The notes under the pieces are model-generated. The model was given only the letters and a program-made list of their open reading frames with translations, made no database searches and was not told where the DNA came from. Shown one piece after another: positions 60,800 through 64,000 of a stretch of DNA of 64,000 bases. Every line of letters begins with the position of its first letter. Within the stretch, counting starts at the first letter, position 1. A program made the translations under genes and the position numbers. Origin of the DNA: Rahnella sp. AA (lineage in GTDB: Bacteria; Pseudomonadota; Gammaproteobacteria; Enterobacterales; Enterobacteriaceae); NCBI RefSeq assembly GCF_002834385.1, contig NZ_PITQ01000004.1:124001-188000 (forward strand), in the 5' to 3' direction.

Positions 60800-61329
60800 T
60801 TCGTTTTCCTCATTATGTGGCGGAAGCTCAACGGTACAACGGTAGCATAAAAGCTGCAAATGAGAATGAAACTCTTTAACAATCAAATGTAACAGGATGG
60901 TGGAAACTTAAATTTCCGCAGATGTGCAAATATCAAGGTGTGAACGCACGCGTCAATCCAGATCACCTGAATCCTTCGGCTCAACTCAATGGGGGTAGAA
61001 AGCCTAAATAGGGGATATTGAGGGTAAGTGGAAATGTTTTAAATGGTTGATTCAGTAGTAACTTATTGATTTAAAAAACAGGTAAAAAAAAGACCGAATA
61101 CGATTCCTATATTCGGTCTAGGGAAATGGCTCTTGGGAGAGAGCCGTGCGCTAAAAGTTGGCATTAATGCAGGCGGTTAAGCCGTACAACTTAAAGAGTA
61201 GCTGACGTGTGGCTATTTTCCACCCAACCTGAAACATAGTGATAATAACAATGATGTATTATTCTCACCGTGTGACAACATGCACAAAACATGGGTTTAA
61301 CATCAGCTATTTGCCAATGGCACGGCGAT
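60800..61329. other. Intergenic region between adhP and yebY containing the sdsR locus
   Basis: 530 bases. The adhP-proximal part (60800-61080) shows no gene. The rest carries sdsR on the minus strand and, by analogy with E. coli, the antisense RyeA/SraC RNA on the plus strand. Confidence 0.6.
61084..61187 (-). ncRNA. sdsR: SdsR (RyeB) small RNA
   Basis: On the minus strand the segment GCCTGCATTAATGCCAACTT, then TTAGCGCACGGCTCTCTCCC, AAGAGCCATTTCCCT and the terminator GACCGAATA...TATTCGGTC with T8 match E. coli SdsR almost base for base as I recall it. The 5' end (~61187) is placed by aligning the E. coli start. A weak sigma-S-like -10 (CTACTCT) lies at plus-strand 61196-61202. SdsR is a stationary-phase, Hfq-bound RNA that represses ompD, mutS, tolC and others. 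Its position just upstream of yebY is also conserved. Confidence 0.93.
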
Positions 61330-61665
61330 TCAGCAGAGCGACTGAGCTTTGGCAATAAAAGGAGCCAGACTCATTTTCCCCCCTGGGTTTTGCGGGTCAT
61401 CCAACCAGATTTTCTCCAGTGGCACAGCCTGAACCTGATGATTTTTAACCTGCTCTTTCGCCACGTCATTCAGGGGATATTGCGCCAGCGTACTATCGTT
61501 AATCACATAGAGCGCATTACCCGGACGGCATTGCAACATGACTTCTTCACGGGTGAATGCCCAGGCTTTGCCGTATTGCAGGCGACTGATTGTTTCCAGC
61601 TGTGGTGCGGCAAGGCTGCTGGCAGAAAGGGTAAGCAGCACACAGGCAAGCAGTGTTTTCCTCAT
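61330..61665 (-). CDS. yebY: YebY, DUF2511 periplasmic protein
   Basis: A 111-residue exported protein: signal peptide to about residue 19 (cleavage at SLA-AP), then [21 protein letters not shown], with a Cys pair (CRPG and the terminal LC) that may form a disulfide. It matches E. coli YebY (DUF2511), found with the CopD- and CopC-like genes yebZ and yobA and suspected to take part in copper handling. It is 49 bases after yebZ on the same strand. Confidence 0.9.
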   Translation of the reverse strand: MRKTLLACVLLTLSASSLAAPQLETISRLQYGKAWAFTREEVMLQCRPGNALYVINDSTLAQYPLNDVAKEQVKNHQVQAVPLEKIWLDDPQNPGGKMSLAPFIAKAQSLC

Positions 61666-61714
61666 GATTTTTCCTCGATGATATTAAATTCTTTGTACTT
61701 TTCAGCTGTCGTGC

Positions 61715-62599
61715 TCAGCGCGGGGCAAGAGTGGCGAATAAACTCACCAGTAGCAAAACACCCAACGCCAATCCCCATTCGAACCAGGTCATCATGATAA
61801 AACGGCGTTGGGCCTGGTCGGGATCGCTACCCATCAGCGGTACTAACCGGTAGCGATTGTAAAGTGCAACCGCTAGCATCATTGCAACCATAGCCACTTT
61901 AACTGCCAGCAAACACTGGTAGAGAGATGTCATGTCTGTCGGCCAGCGCTGCAAAATAATGGCTGTATTGAAGATGCCGGTGAGAATAACCAGCGCGACG
62001 GCGACATGCCCCCAGAGCGAAAAACGGATAAGCGTGGCAATCGCATAAGGACGTGTCGCAGGCTGTCGCGTATATAAGATGCAGGTTAGCAGCGGATATA
62101 AGCATCCGAACCAGTAGGCAGCGCTGAGTAAATGCACCACGTGGTTGGTTCGCTGCGCCAGTCCCAGTAGTCCATCATGCATTGCGGCATGGCCAATCAA
62201 TGCCTGGCTCATCAGCAAACCGACCGAGCACAAAAATATCAGCAGATTACGCCCAGGCAGCCAGTCTGACAGCAGAACCAGCAGCATTGCCGCCGCGAGT
62301 AGCAAATGCCATCGCCAGACTTCTCCAAATGCCGTGGTCAATACCAGCAACCACACATTCAGGTTCAGCCCGTCACCCCAGCCGTTTCCCATCAGAGCGG
62401 CCTGAATTGCAAGCATTCCGACCGACGTCACCGCCGCCAGAATGCCAGACCACATCATCAGCGACTGATTTTTACGCAGCAATACGGCAGAAAAGCCCTG
62501 CGGTGCGAGTAAGGAGCAAAAGACGCTCAGCCCAAAAATTTGCATCAGTGAAGCAAAATGCGCGAACCGGCATAGAACAAATAGCGCAGTCAGGCTCAT
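61715..62599 (-). CDS. yebZ: CopD-family inner-membrane protein YebZ
   Basis: A 294-residue protein with about eight membrane helices. LCRFAHFASLMQIFGLSVF (helix 1), HAAMHDGLLGLAQRTNHVVHLLSAAYWFG (His-rich middle) and MMTWFEWGLALGVLLLVSL (helix 8) follow the CopD pattern; the conserved His residues may bind copper. It begins directly at the yobA stop codon, so CopC-like YobA and CopD-like YebZ should be made together and act in copper uptake or balance. Confidence 0.92.
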   Translation of the reverse strand: MSLTALFVLCRFAHFASLMQIFGLSVFCSLLAPQGFSAVLLRKNQSLMMWSGILAAVTSVGMLAIQAALMGNGWGDGLNLNVWLLVLTTAFGEVWRWHLLLAAAMLLVLLSDWLPGRNLLIFLCSVGLLMSQALIGHAAMHDGLLGLAQRTNHVVHLLSAAYWFGCLYPLLTCILYTRQPATRPYAIATLIRFSLWGHVAVALVILTGIFNTAIILQRWPTDMTSLYQCLLAVKVAMVAMMLAVALYNRYRLVPLMGSDPDQAQRRFIMMTWFEWGLALGVLLLVSLFATLAPR

Positions 62600-62983
62600 T
62601 TACTTAACAATAAAACTGTACTGGCCGTGTGTTTTATGACCATCAACAGAGACAACATTCCATGAGACGATATACTTCCCGGCGCTAAGCGCATCAGAAA
62701 GTGGCAATACAACCTGAGTGTTATCATTCGCAGCCAGCGTCATTTTCCCCGTTTTCACCGCTTTTTGGCCGGCATCTGTCAGAGAGATTTTGCTGAAGTT
62801 GGGTTCGATTCCTTCACTGAACCCCAGCGACAGCTCGGTCGGGCTGGCCGACAGGATTGAATCTGCTGCCGGAGTTTCTGTTTTGAGATGAGCGTGCGCT
62901 AAAGCCTGCTGTGAGATAAATCCGCTCAGCAATACGGCTGAGACTGCCAGACCCCGGCAAAGAGAAGTGGTTTTATTGAACAC
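62600..62983 (-). CDS. yobA: CopC-like periplasmic copper-binding protein YobA
   Basis: A 127-residue protein. The signal peptide ends at A29 (SQQALA), so the mature protein starts with His30, the residue needed for a histidine-brace Cu(II) site (HAHLKTETPAADS). The C-terminal VSVDGHKTHGQYSF supplies the further Asp/His ligands. It has the beta-barrel CopC length (~98 mature residues). It is the first gene of yobA-yebZ-yebY. Confidence 0.93.
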   Translation of the reverse strand: MFNKTTSLCRGLAVSAVLLSGFISQQALAHAHLKTETPAADSILSASPTELSLGFSEGIEPNFSKISLTDAGQKAVKTGKMTLAANDNTQVVLPLSDALSAGKYIVSWNVVSVDGHKTHGQYSFIVK

Positions 62984-63067
62984 GATAATTCCTTGGCTTG
63001 CTTAACGATGAATTTTAACGCCGACACTTTAGCGCAAACCGTCGCAAAACGTTTGCCAAAAAGGCAT

Positions 63068-63103
63068 AAAAAAACGCAGAGGCCTGAGCGCTCTGCGTTT
63101 TTT
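63068..63103. terminator. Terminator of ftnA
   Basis: AACGCAGAG (63073-63081) pairs with CTCTGCGTT (63091-63099), flanked by A and T runs on both sides, 24 bases after the ftnA stop codon. Confidence 0.87.
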
Positions 63104-63126
63104 GCGGGCAAGATCAAACAGGGAAA

Positions 63127-63633
63127 TCAGCCTGCGGGAGCCTGTGCCACCATGTTTTTCAGATCCTTGTCGACAAAGAACAAGCCATTACCCGTGTTGC
63201 TAACCAGAGCCAGTTTATCGAGAACAGATTTGAACAGTGTCTCTTCTTCATGCTGTTCAGAAACATACCACTGCAGGAAGTTGAAAGAAGAGTAGTCTTT
63301 CAGAGTCATAGACAAATCAGCCAGTTCGTTGATTTTCCGGGTGATCAGCTGTTCATGTTCGTAAGTCTGCTTGAATAAATCAGTCAAAGACTCAAAAGAG
63401 ACAGGTGGAGCAGCAATTGCCCCCAGCAGTGGCAGAGCACCGGTATCACTGACATATTTGAACAAGCGATGCATGTGGTCCATTTCTTCCATTGAATGCT
63501 GTTTCAAAAACGCAGCAGCACCTTCATAACCTTTATCGCTGCACCATGCACTCATCTGCAAATATAAGTTGGCAGAATAAAACTCGAGGTTCAGCTGTTC
63601 ATTAAGCTGATCAATCATTTCTTTTTTAAGCAT
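63127..63633 (-). CDS. ftnA: Non-heme ferritin FtnA
   Basis: A 168-residue ferritin subunit; 24 such chains form the iron-storage shell. All ferroxidase ligands are in place: Glu17, Glu50, His53, Glu94, Gln127 and Glu130. The four-helix bundle plus short C-terminal helix is complete. AAAGAAATGATT follows the start; a Fur box lies about 165 bases upstream. In E. coli ftnA is switched on by Fe-Fur displacing H-NS, and a similar mode is plausible in this AT-rich upstream region. Confidence 0.95.
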   Translation of the reverse strand: MLKKEMIDQLNEQLNLEFYSANLYLQMSAWCSDKGYEGAAAFLKQHSMEEMDHMHRLFKYVSDTGALPLLGAIAAPPVSFESLTDLFKQTYEHEQLITRKINELADLSMTLKDYSSFNFLQWYVSEQHEEETLFKSVLDKLALVSNTGNGLFFVDKDLKNMVAQAPAG

Positions 63634-64000
63634 GATGCGGCTCCAAAATTAAATTAAGGCAGGTGGACTGGTTTATATACCTGCATTATGCCCGTGCCAG
63701 CACCAAATAAAAACACCCGATTTACATTATTAATCAAAGCAGCAACAATTAAATTTAACCATATGATTTAAATCGAATTTATTTAAAATAAAATATACAA
63801 AAATGATAATCATTAACATTAAAAATGTAATAAAAAAGAATCATTACTATTTGCAGTTTTAATTAACCCCTCTTTGTTGAATATAATTATCACTCCCTGT
63901 TTGGAAATAATTCTTATTTACTTAATACTCTTTTCCATTTAACGATCACGTTGGCGGCAACATAAAAGCCTGAAGACAACATTCCCGCCAGCTATAGCCT
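63634..64000. other. AT-rich region upstream of ftnA to the window edge
   Basis: 367 bases, very AT-rich up to about 63910. It contains the Fur box and probably the ftnA promoter. On the minus strand a 22-codon frame (63914-63982) is open but has no proper ribosome site. No other gene is seen before the window ends. Confidence 0.5.
63799..63817. promoter_or_regulatory. Fur box upstream of ftnA
   Basis: AAAAATGATAATCATTAAC matches the 19-base Fur consensus GATAATGATAATCATTATC at 16 positions, including the whole central ATGATAATCATTA. It is about 165 bases upstream of the ftnA start codon, far for a simple repressor but in keeping with Fur-dependent anti-silencing of ftnA known in E. coli. 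Confidence 0.75.

Overview
The window is chromosomal DNA from a gammaproteobacterium of the order Enterobacterales. Gene content and order match the E. coli segments ydiU-ydiV-nlpC-btuDEC-ihfA-pheTS-rplT-rpmI-infC-thrS, yniA-yniB-hxpB-ydjM-tcyP, kdgR-yebQ-htpX-prc-proQ-msrC-letAB-rsmF-yebV and sdsR-yebY-yebZ-yobA. These are joined differently, with extra genes between them (hmu heme uptake, lplA, the arn operon, kduID, a diguanylate cyclase, WG-repeat proteins). The combination suggests a Yersiniaceae-like genus (Rahnella, Serratia, Rouxiella and relatives); the assignment rests on gene order and recalled protein similarity, not on a search.

Layout. 1-2775: end of the heme operon (hemS end, hmuT, hmuU, hmuV). 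2787-7360: selO, a ydiV-type degenerate EAL gene, a long intergenic region, lplA, nlpC. 7515-14917: complete arnBCADTEF operon for L-Ara4N modification of lipid A, with a PmrA/PhoP-like control region at 15015-15039. 15265-17662: btuC-btuE-btuD. 17816-18790: a DUF2502 protein and a divergent 51-residue lipoprotein, both with Gly/His-rich tails. 19013-26267: translation genes ihfA-pheT-pheS-(pheM leader)-rplT-rpmI-infC(AUU start)-thrS with their attenuator and operator. 26515-30536: marC, emtA, yniA, yniB, hxpB. 30661-32560: kduI-kduD with a KdgR box. 32621-34846: SOS-type ydjM and tcyP. 34872-47608: kdgR, yebQ, htpX, prc, proQ, msrC, letA, letB, rsmF. 47980-50150: PAS/GGDEF protein and yebV. 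50194-59352: accessory stretch (C39-like peptidase, ASCH protein, two tandem exported WG-repeat giants, DUF1883 protein, M20 amidohydrolase). 59600-64000: candidate small RNA, adhP, SdsR sRNA, yebY-yebZ-yobA copper-type genes and ftnA with a Fur box.

How it fits together. Iron and heme handling (hmu, ftnA), envelope maintenance (arn, nlpC, emtA, prc, htpX, letAB) and core translation dominate. Pectin/uronate catabolism (kduID) and its repressor KdgR lie in the same window. The least explained material is the WG-repeat operon: two paralogues of over 900 residues, translationally coupled, each with exactly four cysteines in matching terminal positions. The structured but gene-poor intergenic regions at 5112-5765, 47609-47979 and 59353-59785 are also unexplained, the last holding a well-formed sRNA candidate. 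No tRNA, rRNA, insertion sequence, prophage or CRISPR array was seen.
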